A stretch of DNA of 64,000 nucleotides, from assembly GCF_031143425.1 (NCBI RefSeq), contig NC_090439.1:643747465-643811464 (forward strand), given 5' to 3'. This DNA comes from Pleurodeles waltl. Lineage: Eukaryota > Chordata > Amphibia > Caudata > Salamandridae. Each line of letters starts with the position of its first letter. Position 1 is the first letter of the stretch. This document shows positions 12,304 through 25,300 of the stretch, piece after piece. Under the pieces are notes generated by a model, which saw only the letters and a list, made by a program, of their open reading frames with translations, did not search any database and was not told the origin of the DNA. The position numbers and the translations under genes are program-made.

Positions 12304-14217
12304 CTTGGATTCCCCTAGGTCTCTAGTTTTCAGAAATGCACAGGTTTGGTAGGTTTCCCTAGGTGCCGGCTGAGCTAGAGGCCAAAATCTACAGGTAGGC
12401 ACTTCGCAAAAAACACCTCTGTTTTCTTCCAAAAATTAGGATGTGTCCACGTTGTGCTTTGGGGCGTTTCCTCTCGCGGGCGCTAGGCCTACCCACACAA
12501 GTGAGGTATCATTTTTATCGGGAGACTTGGGGGAACGCTGGGTGGAAGGAAATTTGTGGCTCCTTTCAGATTCCAGAACTTCCTGCCACAGAAATGTGGG
12601 GAACATGTGTTTTTTTTGCCAAATTTTGAGGTTTGCAAAGGATTCTGGGTAACAGAAGCTGGTCCGAGCCCCGCAAGTCACCCCATCTTGGATTCCCCTA
12701 GGTCTCTAGTTTTCAGAAATGCACAGGTTTGGTAGGTTTCCCTAGGTGCCGGCTGTGCTAGAGGCCAAAATCTACAGGTAGGCAATTCGCAAAAAACACC
12801 TCTGTTTTCTTCCAAAAATTTGGATGTGTCCACGTTGCGCTTTGGGGTGTTTCCTGTCGCGGGCACTAGGCCTACCCACACAAGTGAAGTATCATTTTTA
12901 TCGGGAGACTTGGGGGAACGCTGGGTGGAAGGAAATTTGTGGCTCCTCTCAGATTCCAGAACTTTCTGCCACAGAAATGTGAGGGACATGTGTTTTTTAG
13001 CCAAATTTTGAGGTTTACAAAGGATTCTGGGTAACAGAACCTGGTCCGAGCCCCGCAAGTCACCCCATCTTGGATTCCCCTAGGTCTCTAGTTTTCAGAA
13101 ATGCACAGGTTTGGTAGGTTTCCCTAGGTGCCGGCTGAGCTAGAGGGCAAAATCTACAGGTAGGCACTTCGCAAAAAACACCTCTGTTCTCTTCCAAAAA
13201 TTTGGATGTGTCCACGTTGCGCTTTGGGGCGTTTCCTGTCGCGGGCGCTAGGCCTACACACACAAGTGAGGTATCATTGTTATCGGGAGACTTGGGGGAA
13301 CGCTGGGTGGAAGGAAACTCGTGGCTCCTCTCAGATTCCAGAACTTTCTGCCACTGAAATGTGAGGAACATGTGTTTTTTTAGCCAAATTTTGAGGTTTG
13401 CAAAGGATTCTGGGTAACAGAACCTGGTCCGAGCCCCGCAAGTCACCCCATCTTGGATTCCCCTAGGTCTCTAGTTTTCAGAAATGCACAGGTTTGGTAG
13501 GGTTCCCTAGGTGCCGGCTGAGGAAGAGGCCAAAATCTACAGGTAGGCACTTCGCAAAAAACACCTCTGTTTTCTTCCAAAAATTTGGATGTGTCCACGT
13601 TGCGCTTTGGGGCGTTTCCTGTCGCGGGCGCTAGGCCTACCCACACAAGTGAGGTATCATTTTTATAGGTAGACTTGGGGGAACGCTGGGTGGAAGGAAA
13701 TTTGTGGCTCCTCTCAGATTCCAGAACTTTCTGCCACAGAAATGTGAGGAACATGTGTTTTTTTAGCCAAATTTTGAGGTTTGCAAAGGATTCTGGGTAA
13801 CAGAACCTAGTCCGAGCCCCACAAGTCACCCCTCCTTGGATTCCCCTAGGTCTCTAGTTTTCAGAAATGCACAGGTTTGGTAGGTTTCCCTAGGTGCCGG
13901 CTGAGCTAGAGGGCAAAATCTACAGGTAGGCACTTCGCAAAAAACACCTCTGTTTTCTTCCAAAAATTAGGATGTGTCCACGTTGCGCTTTGGGGCGTTT
14001 CCTGTCGCGGGCGCTAGGCCTACCCACACAAGTGAGGTATCATTTTTATAGGTAGACTTGGGGGAACGCTGGGTGGAAGGTAATTTGTGGCTCCTCTCAG
14101 ATTCCAGAACTTCCTGCCACAGAAATGTGAGGAACATGTGTTTTTTTAGCCAAATTGTGAGGTTTGCAAAGGATTCTGGGTAACAGAACCTGGTCCGAGC
14201 CCCGCAAGTCACCCCTC
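12304..14217. repeat. 5-monomer tandem duplication, second copy (1,914 bp)
   Basis: Tandem copy of 10,390-12,303. Similarity to the first copy continues to about 14,349, where the next monomer has aaaaaattgg in place of aaaaattagg. From there a monomer with the 12-bp deletion begins. The two copies look identical in both the conserved and variable positions I compared, which indicates a young event or strong local homogenisation. Confidence 0.9.
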
Positions 14218-14579
14218 CTTGGATTCCCCTAGGTCTCTAGTTTTCAGAAATGCACAGGTTTGGTAGGTTTCCCTAGGTGCCGGCTGAGCTAGAGGCCAAA
14301 ATCTACAGGTAGGCACTTCGCAAAAAACACCTCTGTTTTCTTCCAAAAAATTGGATGTGTCCACGTTGCGCTTTGGGGCGTTTCCTGTCGCGGGCGCTAG
14401 GCCTACCCACACAACTGAGGTATCATTTTTATCGGGAGACTTGGGGGAAGGAAATTTGTGGCTCCTCTCAGATTCCAGAACTTCCTGCCACAGAAATGTG
14501 AGGAACATGTGTTTTTTTAGCCAAATTCTGAGGTTTGCAAAGGATTCTGGGTAACAGAACCTGGTCCGAGCCCCGCAAG
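14209..14579. repeat. Short monomer variant (371 bp, 12-bp deletion)
   Basis: Between gacttggggg and gaaatttgtgg, 12 bp (gctgggtggaag) are absent, leaving gggggaaggaaatttg at 14,443-14,458. Eight monomers have it: 14,209, 17,645, 29,896, 35,629, 39,065, 47,482, 59,350 and 60,487. All also carry cacaactgagg and ccaaattctgagg, so they descend from one event. The undeleted ancestor type persists at 1,564 and, with fewer marks, at 7,314. In that background the lost segment is flanked by the 6-bp direct repeat GGAAGG, a natural substrate for slippage. Confidence 0.9.
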
Positions 14580-15345
14580 TCACCCCTCCTTGGATTTCCC
14601 TAGGTCTCTAGTTTTCAGAAATGCACAGGTTTGGTAGGTTTCCCTAGGTGCCGGCTGAGCTAGAGGCCAAAATCTACAGGTAGGCACTTCGCAAAAAACA
14701 CCTCTGTTTTCTTCCAAAAATTTGGATGTGTCCACATTGCGCTTTGGGGCGTTTCCTGTCGCAGGCACTAGGCCTACCCACACAAGTGAGGTATCATTTT
14801 TATCGGGAGACTTGGGGGAATGCTGGGTGGAAGGAAATTTGTGGCTCCTCTCAGATTCCAGAACTTTCTGCCACAGAAATGTGAGGGACATGTGTTTTTT
14901 TAGCCAAATTTTGAGGTTTGCAAAGGATTCTGGGTAACAGAACCTGGTCCGAGCCCCGCAAGTCACCCCATCTTGGATTCCCCTAGGTCTCTAGTTTTCA
15001 GAAATGCACAGGTTTGGTAGGTTTCCCTAGGTGCCGGCTGAGCTAGAGGCCAGAATCTACAGGTAGGCACTTCGCAAAAAACACCTCTGTTTTCTTCCAA
15101 AAATTAGGATGTGTCCACGTTGCGCTTTGGGGCGTTTCCTGTCGCGGGCGCTAGGCCTACCCACACAAGTGAGGTATCATTTTTATCGGGAGACCTGGGG
15201 GAAGGCTGGGTGGAAGGAAATTTGTGGCTCCTCTCAGATTCCAGAACTTCCTGCCACAGAAATGTGAGGAACATGTGTTTTTTTAGCCAAATTTTGAGGT
15301 TTGCAAAGGATTCTGGGTAACAGAACCTAGTCCGAGCCCCACAAG
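14209..15345. repeat. 3-monomer segment repeated nine monomers downstream
   Basis: Three monomers (12-bp-deleted; cacattgcgc with gcactagg; attaggatg with agacctggggg) recur at 17,645-18,781, offset 3,436 bp, with one noticed substitution (ggaaatgtgtgg near 18,273 against ggaaatttgtgg near 14,837). The intervening monomers differ, so this is either the remnant of a 9-monomer duplication whose remainder diverged, or a transfer by gene conversion. Equivalent pairs are at 35,629 and 39,065 in copy 2. Confidence 0.78.
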
Positions 15346-18300
15346 TCACCCCTCCTTGGATTCCCCTAGGTCTCTAGTTTTCAGAAATGCACAGGTTTGG
15401 TAGGTTTCCCTAGGTGCCGGCTGAGCTAGAGGCCAAAATCTACAGGTAGGCACTTCGCAAAAAACATCTCTGTTTTCTTCCAAAAATTTGGATGTGTCCA
15501 CGTTGCGCTTTGGGGCGTTTCCTGTCGCAGGCGCTAGGCCTACCCACACAAGTGAGGTATCATTTTTATCGGGAGACTTGGGGGAAGGCTGGGTGGAAGG
15601 AAATTTGTGGCTCCTCTCAGATTCCAGAACTTCCTGCCACAGAAATGTGAGGAACATGTGTTTTTTTAGCCAAATTTTGAGGTTTGCAAAGGATTCTGGG
15701 TAACAGAACCTGGTCCGAGCCCCGCAAGTCACCCCTCCTTGGATTTCCCTACGTCTCTAGTTTTCAGAAATGCACAGGTTTGGTAGGTTTCCCTAGGTGC
15801 CGGCTGAGCTAGAGGCCAAAATCTACAGGTAGGCACTTCGCAAAAAACTCCTCTGTTTTCTTCCAAAAATGTGGATGTGTCCACGTTGCGCTTTGGGGCG
15901 TTTCCTGTCGCAGGCGCTAGGCCTACCCACACAAGTGAGGTATCATTTTTATCGGGAGACTTGGGGGAACGCTGGGTGGAAGGAAATTTGTGGCTCCTCT
16001 CAGATTCCAGAACTTTCTGCCACAGAAATGTGAGGGACATGTGTTTTTTTAGCCAAATTTTGAGGTTTGCAAAGGATTCTGGGTAACAGAACCTGGTCCG
16101 AGCCCCGCAAGTCACCCCATCTTGGATTCCCCTAGGTCTCTAGTTTCCAGAAATGCACAGGTTTGGTAGGTTTCCCTAGGTGCCGGCTGAGCTAGAGGCC
16201 AAAATCTACAGGTAGGCACTTCGCAAAAAACACCTCTGTTTTCTTCCAAAAATTAGGATGTGTCCACGTTGCGCTTTGGGGCGTTTCCTGTCGCGGGCGC
16301 TAGGCCTACCCACACAAGTGAGGTATCATTTTTATCGGGAGAGTTGGGGGAACGATGGGTGGAAGGAAATTTGTGGCTCCTCTCAGATTCCAGAACTTCC
16401 TGCCACAGAAATGTGAGGAACATGTGTTTTTTTTGCCAAATTTTGAGGTTTGCAAAGGATTCTGGGTAACAGAACCTGGTCCGAGCCCCGCAAGTCACCC
16501 CATCTTGGATTCCCCTAGATCTCTAGTTTTCAGAAATGCACAGGTTTGGTAGGTTTCCCTAGGTGCCGGCTGAGCTAGAGGCCAAAATCTACAGGTAGGC
16601 AATTCGCAAAAAACACCTCTGTTTTCTTCCAAAAATTTGGATGTGTCCGCGTTGCGCTTTGGGGCGTTTCCTGTCGCGGGTGCTAGGCCTACCCACACAA
16701 GTGAAGTATCATTTTTATCAGGAGACTTGGGGGACCGCTGGGTGGAAGGAAATTTGTGGCTCCTCTCAGATTCCAGAACTTTCTGCCACAGAAATGTGAG
16801 GAACATGTGTTTTTTTAGCCAAATTTTGAGGTTTGCAAAGGATTCTGGGTAACAGAACCTGGTCCGAGCCCCGCAAGTCACCCCTCCTTGGATTCCCCTA
16901 GGTCTCTAGATTTCAGAAATGCACAGGATTGGTAGGTTTCCCTAGGTGCCAGCTGAGCTAGAGGCCAAAATCTACAGGTAGGCACTTCGCAAAAAACACC
17001 TCCTGTTTTCTTCCAAAAATTTGGATGTGTCCACGTTGCGCTTTGGGGCGTTTCCTGTCGCGGGCGCTAGGCCTACCCACACAAGTGAGGTATCATTTTT
17101 ATCGGGAGACTTGGGGGAACGCTGGGTGGAAGGAAACTTGTGGCTTCTCTCAGATTCCAGAACTTTCTGCCACAGAAATGTGAGGAACATGTGTTTTTTT
17201 AGCCAAATTTTGAGGTTTGCAAAGGATTCTGGGTAACAGAACCTGGTCCGAGCCCCGCAAGTCACCCCATCTTGGATTCCCCTAGGTCTCTAGTTTTCAG
17301 AAATGCACAGGTGTGGTAGGTTTCCCTAGGTGCCAGCTGAGCCAGAGGCCAAAATCTACAGGTAGGCACTTCGCAAAAAACACCTCGGTTTTCTTCCAAA
17401 AATTTGGATGTGTCCACGTTGCGCTTTGGGGCATTTCCTGTCGCGGGCGCTAGGCCTACCCACACAAGTGAGGTATCATTTTTATCGGGAGACTTGGGGG
17501 AACGCTGGGTGGAAGGATATTTGTGGCTCCTCTCAGATTCCAGAACTTTCTGCCACAGAAATGTGAGGAACATGTGTTTTTTTAGCCAAATTGTGAGGTT
17601 TGCAAAGGATTCTGGGTAACAGAACCTGGTCCGAGCCCCGCAAGTCACCCCTCCTTGGATTCCCCTAGGTCTCTAGTTTTCAGAAATGCACAGGTTTGGT
17701 AGGTTTCCCTAGGTGCCGGCTGAGCTAGAGGCCAAAATCTACAGGTAGGCACTTCGCAAAAAACACCTCTGTTTTCTTCCAAAAAATTGGATGTGTCCAC
17801 GTTGCGCTTTGGGGCGTTTCCTGTCGCGGGCGCTAGGCCTACCCACACAACTGAGGTATCATTTTTATCGGGAGACTTGGGGGAAGGAAATTTGTGGCTC
17901 CTCTCAGATTCCAGAACTTCCTGCCACAGAAATGTGAGGAACATGTGTTTTTTTAGCCAAATTCTGAGGTTTGCAAAGGATTCTGGGTAACAGAACCTGG
18001 TCCGAGCCCCGCAAGTCACCCCTCCTTGGATTTCCCTAGGTCTCTAGTTTTCAGAAATGCACAGGTTTGGTAGGTTTCCCTAGGTGCCGGCTGAGCTAGA
18101 GGCCAAAATCTACAGGTAGGCACTTCGCAAAAAACACCTCTGTTTTCTTCCAAAAATTTGGATGTGTCCACATTGCGCTTTGGGGCGTTTCCTGTCGCAG
18201 GCACTAGGCCTACCCACACAAGTGAGGTATCATTTTTATCGGGAGACTTGGGGGAATGCTGGGTGGAAGGAAATGTGTGGCTCCTCTCAGATTCCAGAAC

Positions 18301-19549
18301 TTTCTGCCACAGAAATGTGAGGGACATGTGTTTTTTTAGCCAAATTTTGAGGTTTGCAAAGGATTCTGGGTAACAGAACCTGGTCCGAGCCCCGCAAGTC
18401 ACCCCATCTTGGATTCCCCTAGGTCTCTAGTTTTCAGAAATGCACAGGTTTGGTAGGTTTCCCTAGGTGCCGGCTGAGCTAGAGGCCAGAATCTACAGGT
18501 AGGCACTTCGCAAAAAACACCTCTGTTTTCTTCCAAAAATTAGGATGTGTCCACGTTGCGCTTTGGGGCGTTTCCTGTCGCGGGCGCTAGGCCTACCCAC
18601 ACAAGTGAGGTATCATTTTTATCGGGAGACCTGGGGGAAGGCTGGGTGGAAGGAAATTTGTGGCTCCTCTCAGATTCCAGAACTTCCTGCCACAGAAATG
18701 TGAGGAACATGTGTTTTTTTAGCCAAATTTTGAGGTTTGCAAAGGATTCTGGGTAACAGAACCTGGTCCGAGCTCCGCAAGTCACCCCTCCTTGGATTCC
18801 CCTAGGTCTCTAGTTTTCAGAAATGCACAGGTTTGGTAGGTTTCCCTAGGTGCCGGCTGAGCTAGAGGCCAAAATCTACAGGTAGGCACTTCGCAAAAAA
18901 CACCTCCTGTTTTCTTCCAAAAATTTGGATGTATCCACGTTGCGCTTTGGGGCGTTTCCTGTCGCGGGCGCTAGGCCTACACACACAAGTGAGGTATCAT
19001 TTTTATCAGGAGACTTGGGGGAACGCTGGGTGGAAGGAAATTTGTGGCTCCTCTCAGATTCCAGAACTTTCTGCCACAGAAATGTGAGGGACATGTGTTT
19101 TTTTAGCCAAATTTTGAGGTTTGCAAAGGATTCTGGGTAACAGAACCTGGTCCGAGCCCCGCAAGTCACCCCATCTTGGATTCCCCTAGGTCTCTAGTTT
19201 TCAGAAATGCACAGGTTTGGTAGGTTTCCCTAGGTGCCGGCTGAGCTAGAGGCCAAAATCTACAGGTAGGCACTTCGCAAAAAACACCTCTGTTTTCTTC
19301 CAAAAATTAGGATGTGTCCACGTTGCGCTTTGGGGCGTTTTCTGTCGCGGGCGCTAGGCCTACCCACACAAGTGAGGTATCATTTTTATCGGGAGACTTG
19401 GGGGAACGCTGGGTGGAAGGAAATTTGTGGCTCCTCTCAGATTCCAGAACTTTCTGCCACAGAAATGTGAGGGAAATGTGTTTTTTTAAGCCAATTTTTG
19501 AGGTTTGCAAAGGATTCTGGGTAACAGAACTTGGTCCGAGCCCCGCAAG

Positions 19550-22373
19550 TCACCCCTCCTTGGATTTCCCTAGGTCTCTAGTTTTCAGAAATGCACAGGT
19601 GTGGTAGGTTTCCCTAGGTGCCGGCTGAGCTAGAGGCCAAAATCTGCAGGTAGGCACTTCGCAAAAAACACCTCTGTTTTCTTCCAAAAATTTGGATGTG
19701 TCCACGTTGCGCTTTGGGGCGTTTCCTGTCGCAGGCGCTAGGCCTACCCACACAAGTGAGGTATCATTTTTATCGGGAGACTTGGGGGAACGCTGGGTGG
19801 AAGGAAATTTGTGGCTCCTCTCAGATTCCAGAACTTTCTGCCACAGAAATGTGAGGGACATGTGTTTTTTTAGCCAAATTTTGAGGTTTGCAAAGGATTC
19901 TGGGTAACAGAACCTGGTCCGAGCCCTGCAAGTCACCCAATCTTGGATTCCCCTAGGTCTCTAGTTATCAGAAATGCACTGCTTTGGTAGGTTTCCCTAG
20001 GTTCCGGCTGAGCTAGAGGCCAAAATCTACAGGTAGGCACTTCGCAAAAAACACCTCTGTTTTCTTCCAAAAATGTGGATGTGTCCACGTTGCGCTTTGG
20101 GGCGTTTCCTGTCGCGGGCGCTAGGCCTACCCACACAAGTGAGGTATCATTTTTATCGGGAGACTTGGGGGAAGGCTGGGTGGAAGGAAATTTGTGGCTC
20201 CTCTCAGATTTCAGAACTTTCTGCCACAGAAATGTGAGGAACATGTGTTTTTTTAGCCAAATTTTGAGGTTTGCAAAGGATTCTGGGTAACAGAACTTGG
20301 TCCGAGCCCCGCAATTCACCCCTCCTTGGATTTCCCTAGGTCTCTAGTTTTCAGAAATGCACAGGTGTGGTAGGTTTCCCTAGGTGCCGGCTGAGCTAGA
20401 GGCCAAAATCTACAGGTAGGCACTTCGCAAAAAACACCTCTGTTTTCTTCCAAAAATGTGGATGTGTCCACGTTGCGCTTTGGGGCGTTTCCTGTCGCAG
20501 GCGCTAGGCCTACCCACACAAGTGAGGTATCATTTTTATCGGGAGACTTGGGGGAATGCTGGGTGGAAGGAAATTTGTGGCTCCTCTCAGATTCCAGAAC
20601 TTTCTGCCACAGAAATGTGAGGGACATGTGTTTTTTTAGCCAAATTTTGAGGTTTGCAAAGGATTCTGGGTAACAGAACCTGGTCCGAGCCCCGCAAGTC
20701 ACCCCATCTTGGATTCCCCTAGGTCTCTAGTGTTAAAAAATGAACAGGTTTGGTAGGTTTCCCTAGGTGCCGGCTGAGCTAGAGGCCAAAATCTACAGGT
20801 AGGCACTTCGCAAAAAACACCTCTGTTTTCTTCCAAAAATTAGGATGTGTCCACGTTGCGCTTTGGGGCGTTTCCTGTCGCGGGCGCTAGGCCTACCCAC
20901 ACAAGTGAGGTATCATTTTTATCGGGAGACTTGGGGGAAGGCTGGGTGGAAGGAAATTTGTGGCTCCTCTCAGATTCCAGAACTTCCTGCCACAGAAATG
21001 TGAGGAACATGTGTTTTTTTAGCCAAATTTTGAGGTTTGCAAAGGATTCTGGGTAACAGAACCTGGTCCGAGCCCCGCAAGTCACCCCTCCTTGGATTCC
21101 CCTAGGTCTCTAGTTTTCAGAAATGCACAGGTTTGGTAGGTTTCCCTAGGTGCCGGCTGAGCTAGAGGCCAAAATCTACAGGTAGGCACTTCGCAAAAAA
21201 CACCTCCTGTTTTCTTCCAAAAATTTGGATGTATCCACGTTGCGCTTTGGGGCGTTTCCTGTCGCGGGCGCTAGGCCTACCCACACAAGTGAGGTATCAT
21301 TTTTATCGGGAGACTTGGGGGAACGCTGGGTGGAAGGAAATTTGTGGCTCCTCTCAGATTCCAGAACTTTCTGCCACAGAAATGTGAGGGACATGTGTTT
21401 TTTTAGCCAAATTTTGAGGTTTGCAAAGGATTCTGGGTAACAGAACTTGGTCCGAGCCCCGCAAGTCACCCCTCCTTGGATTTCCCTAGGTCTCTAGTTT
21501 TCAGAAATGCACAGGTGTGGTAGGTTTCCCTAGGTGCCGGCTGAGCTAGAGGCCAAATTCTACAGGTAGGCACTTCGCAAAAAACACCTCTGTTTTCTTC
21601 CAAAAATGTGGATGTGTCCACGTTGCGCTTTGGGGCGTTTCCTGTCGCAGGCGCTAGGCCTACCCACACAAGTGAGGTATCATTTTTATCGGGAGACTTG
21701 GGGGAACGCTGGGTGGAAGGAAATTTGTGGCTCCTCTCAGATTCCAGAACTTTCTGCCACAGAAATGTGAGGGACATGTGTTTTTTTAGCCAAATTTTGA
21801 GGTTTGCAAAGGATTCTGGGTAACAGAACCTGGTCCGAGCCCTGCAAGTCACCCAATCTTGGATTCCCCTAGGTCTCTAGTTTTCAGAAATGCACAGGTT
21901 TGGTAGGTTTCCCTAGGTGCCGGCTGAGCTAGAGGCCAAAATCTACAGGTAGGCACTTCGCAAAAAACACCTCTGTTTTCTTCCAAAAATGTGGATGTGT
22001 CCACGTTGCGCTTTGGGGCGTTTCCTGTCGCGGGCGCTAGGCCTACCCACACAAGTGAGGTATCATTTTTATCGGGAGACTTGGGGGAAGGCTGGGTGGA
22101 AGGAAATTTGTGGCTCCTCTCAGATTTCAGAACTTTCTGCCACAGAAATGTGAGGAACATGTGTTTTTTTAGCCAAATTTTGAGGTTTGCAAAGGATTCT
22201 GGGTAACAGAACTTGGTCCGAGCCCCGCAATTCACCCCTCCTTGGATTTCCCTAGGTCTCTAGTTTTCAGAAATGCACAGGTGTGGTAGGTTTCCCTAGG
22301 TGCCGGCTGAGCTAGAGGCCAAAATCTACAGGTAGGCACTTCGCAAAAAACACCTCTGTTTTCTTCCAAAAAT
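19550..22373. repeat. Older 5-monomer duplication (offset 1,916 bp)
   Basis: The monomers at 19,550, 19,933 and part of 20,316 resemble those at 21,466, 21,849 and 22,232. Both pairs share gtgtggtagg near 19,592 and 21,508, ccctgcaag near 19,925, gatttcagaac near 20,210 and gcaattcac near 20,312. Differences such as ttatcagaaatgcactgc (about 19,965) against the common form at 21,881, and ctgcagg against ctacagg near 19,645, show that this pair is older than the 10.4-14.2 kb pair. It recurs in copy 2 at about 40,587 and 49,004. Confidence 0.75.
20732..20743. other. Cluster of four substitutions in one monomer lineage
   Basis: The common tagttttcagaaatgcacag reads tagtgttaaaaaatgaacag here, with changes at 20,732, 20,735, 20,737 and 20,743. 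Nearby monomers are normal. The same cluster is inherited at about 41,769 and 50,186 in unit A copy 2, so it predates the 21-kb duplication. A single mutational burst or conversion from a diverged monomer would explain it better than four separate mutations. Confidence 0.75.
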
Positions 22374-22725
22374 TTGGATGTGTCCACTTTGCGCTTTGGG
22401 GCGTTTCCTGTCGCAGGCGCTAGGCCTACCCACACAAGTGAGGTATCATTTTTATCGGGAGACTTGGGGGAACGCTGGGTGGAAGGAAATTCGTGGCTCT
22501 TCTCAGATTTCAGAACTTTCTGCCACAGAAATGTGAGGGACATGTGTTTTTTTAGCCAAATTTTGAGGTTTGCAAAGGATTCTGGGTAACAGAACCTGGT
22601 CCGAGCCCTGCAAGTCACCCAATCTTGGATTCCCCTAGGTCTCTAGTTTTCAGAAATGCACAGGTTTGGTAGGTTTCCCTAGGTGCCGGCTGAGCTAGAG
22701 GCCAAAATCTACAGGTAGGCACTTC

Positions 22726-24148
22726 TCAAAAAACACCTCTGTTTTCTTCCAAAAATTTGGATGTGTCCACGTTGCGCTTTGGGGCGTTTCCTGTCGCAGG
22801 CGCTAGGCCTACCCACACAAGTGAGGTATCATTTTTATCGGGAGACTTGGTGGAAGGCTGGGTGGAAGGAAATTTGTGGCTCCTCTCAGATTCCAGAACT
22901 TCCTGCCACAGAAATGTGAGGAACATGTGTTTTTTTAGCCAAATTTTGAGGTTTGCAAAGGATTCTGGGTAACAGAACCTGGTCCGAGCCCCGCAAGTCA
23001 CCCCTCCTTGGATTCCCCTAGGTCTCTAGTTTTCAGAAATGCACAGGTTTGGTAGGTTTCCCTAGGTGCCGGCTGAGCTAGAGGCCAAAATCTACAGGTA
23101 GGCACTTCGCAAAAAACACCTCCTGTTTTCTTCCAAAAATTTGGATGTGTCCACGTTGCGCTTTGGGGCGTTTCCTGTCGCGGGCGCTAGGCCTACCCTC
23201 ACAAGTGAGGTATCATTTTTATCGGGAGACTTGGGGGAACGCTGGGTGGAAGGAAATTTGTGGCTCCTCTCAGATTCCAGAAATTTCTGCCACAGAAATG
23301 TGAGGGACATGTGTTTTTTTAGCCAAATTTTGAGGTTTGCAAAGGATTCTGGGTAACAGAACCTGGTCCGAGCCCTGCAAGTCACCCAATCTTGGATTCC
23401 CCTAGGTCTCTAGTTTTCAGAAATGCACAGGTTTGGTAGGTTTCCCTAGGTGCCGGCTGAGCTAGAGGCCAAAATCTACAGGTAGGCACTTCTCAAAAAA
23501 CACCTCTGTTTTCTTCAAAAAATTTGGATGTGTCCACGTTGCGCTTTGGGGCGTTTCCTGTCGCAGGCGCTAGGCCTACCCACACAAGTGAGGTATCATT
23601 TTTATCGGGAGACTTGGGGGAAGGCTGGGTGGAAGGAAATTTGTGGCTCCTCTCAGATTCCAGAACTTCCTGCCACAGAAATGTGAGGAACATGTGTTTT
23701 TTTAGCCAAATTTTGAGGTTTGCAAAGGATTCTGGGTAACAGAACCTGGTCCGAGCCCCGCAAGTCACCCCTCCTTGGATTCCCCTAGGTCTCTAGTTTT
23801 CAGAAATGCACAGGTTTGGTAGGTTTCCCTAGGTGCCGGCTGAGCTAGAGGCCAAAATCTACAGGTAGGCACTTCGCAAAAAACACCTCCTGTTTTCTTC
23901 CAAAAATGTGGATGTGTCCACGTTGCGCTTTGGGGCGTTTCCTGTCGCGGGCGCTAGGCCTACACACACAAGTGAGGTATCATTTTTATCAGGAGACTTG
24001 GGGGAACGCTGGGTGGAAGGAAATTTGTGGCTCCTCTCAGATTCCAGAACTTTCTGCCACAGAAATGTGAGGAACATGTGTTTTCTTAGCCAAATTTTGA
24101 GGTTTGCAAAGGATTCTGGGTAACAGAACTTGGTCAGAGCCCCTCAAG
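22726..24148. repeat. 2-monomer duplication marked by cttctcaaaa (offset 767 bp)
   Basis: The monomers at 22,726 and 23,493 both carry cttctcaaaaaac in place of cttcgcaaaaaac, and each is followed by a monomer with cacctcctgttttc (one extra C). The variant also occurs at 8,575 in the left block, so the dimer is older than unit A. Differences such as ggtggaagg near 22,849 and ccctcacaag near 23,197 separate the two copies. Copies in unit A copy 2 lie at 43,763 and 44,530, and at 52,180 and 52,947. Confidence 0.72.
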
Positions 24149-25300
24149 TCACCCCTCCTTGGATTTCCCTAGGTCTCTAGTTTTCAGAAATGCACAGGTG
24201 TGGTAGGTTTCCCTAGGTGCTGGCTGAGCTAGAGGCCAAAATCTACAGGTAGGCATTTCGCAAAAAACACCTCTGTTTTCTTCCAAAAATTTGGATGTGT
24301 CCACGTTGCGCTTTGGGGCGTTTCCTGTCGCAGGCGCTAGGCCTACCCACACAAGTGAGGTATCATTTTTATCGGGAGACTTGGGGGAACGCTGGGTGGA
24401 AGGAAATTTGTGGCTCCTCTCAGATTCCAGAACTTTCTGCCACAGAAATGTGAGGGACATGTGTTTTTTTAGCCAAATTTTGAGGTTTGCAAAGGATTCT
24501 GGGTAACAGAACCTGGTCCGAGCCCTGCAAGTCACCCAATCTTGGATTCCCCTAGGTCTCTAGTTTTCAGAAATGCACAGGTTTGGTAGGTTCCCTAGGT
24601 GCCGGCTGAGCTAGAGGCCAAAATCTACAGGTAGGCACTTCGCAAAAAACACCTCTGTTTTCTTCCAAAAATTAGTATGTGTCCACGTTGTGCTTTGGGG
24701 CGTTTCCTGTCGCGGGCGCTAGGCCTACCCACAAAAGTGAGGTATCATTTTTATCGGGAGACTTGGGGGAAGGCTGGGTGGAAGGAAATTTGTGGCTCCT
24801 CTCAGATTCCAGAACTTCCTGCCACAGAAATGTGGGGAACATGTGTTTTTTTTGCCAAATTTTGAGGTTTGCAAAGGATTCTGGGTAACAGAACCTGGTC
24901 CGAGCCCCGCAAGTCACCCCTCCTTGGATTTCCCTAGGTCTCTAGTTTTCAGAAATGCACAGGTGTGGTAGGTTTCCCTAGGTGCTGGCTGAGCTAGAGG
25001 CCAAAATCTACAGGTAGGCATTTCGCAAAAAACACCTCTGTTTTCTTCCAAAAATTTGGATGTGTCCACGTTGCGCTTTGGGGCGTTTCCTGTCGCAGGC
25101 GCTAGGCCTACCCACACAAGTGAGGTATCATTTTTATCGGGAGACTTGGGGGAACGCTGGGTGGAAGGAAATTTGTGGCTCCTCTCAGATTCCAGAACTT
25201 TCTGCCACAGAAATGTGAGGGACATGTGTTTTTTTAGCCAAATTTTGAGGTTTGCAAAGGATTCTGGGTAACAGAACCTGGTCCGAGCCCTGCAAGTCAC
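24149..25300. repeat. 2-monomer duplication (offset 765 bp)
   Basis: The monomers at 24,149 and 24,914 share gtgctggctgag, ggcatttcgc and the ccctgcaagtcacccaatc end, a combination not seen in their neighbours. Between them lies a different monomer with attagtatg and ggttccctagg (one T lost). The repeating unit is therefore a dimer of which the second member has been replaced on the right side. The same arrangement occurs at 45,186 and 45,951, and at 53,603 and 54,368. Confidence 0.72.
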
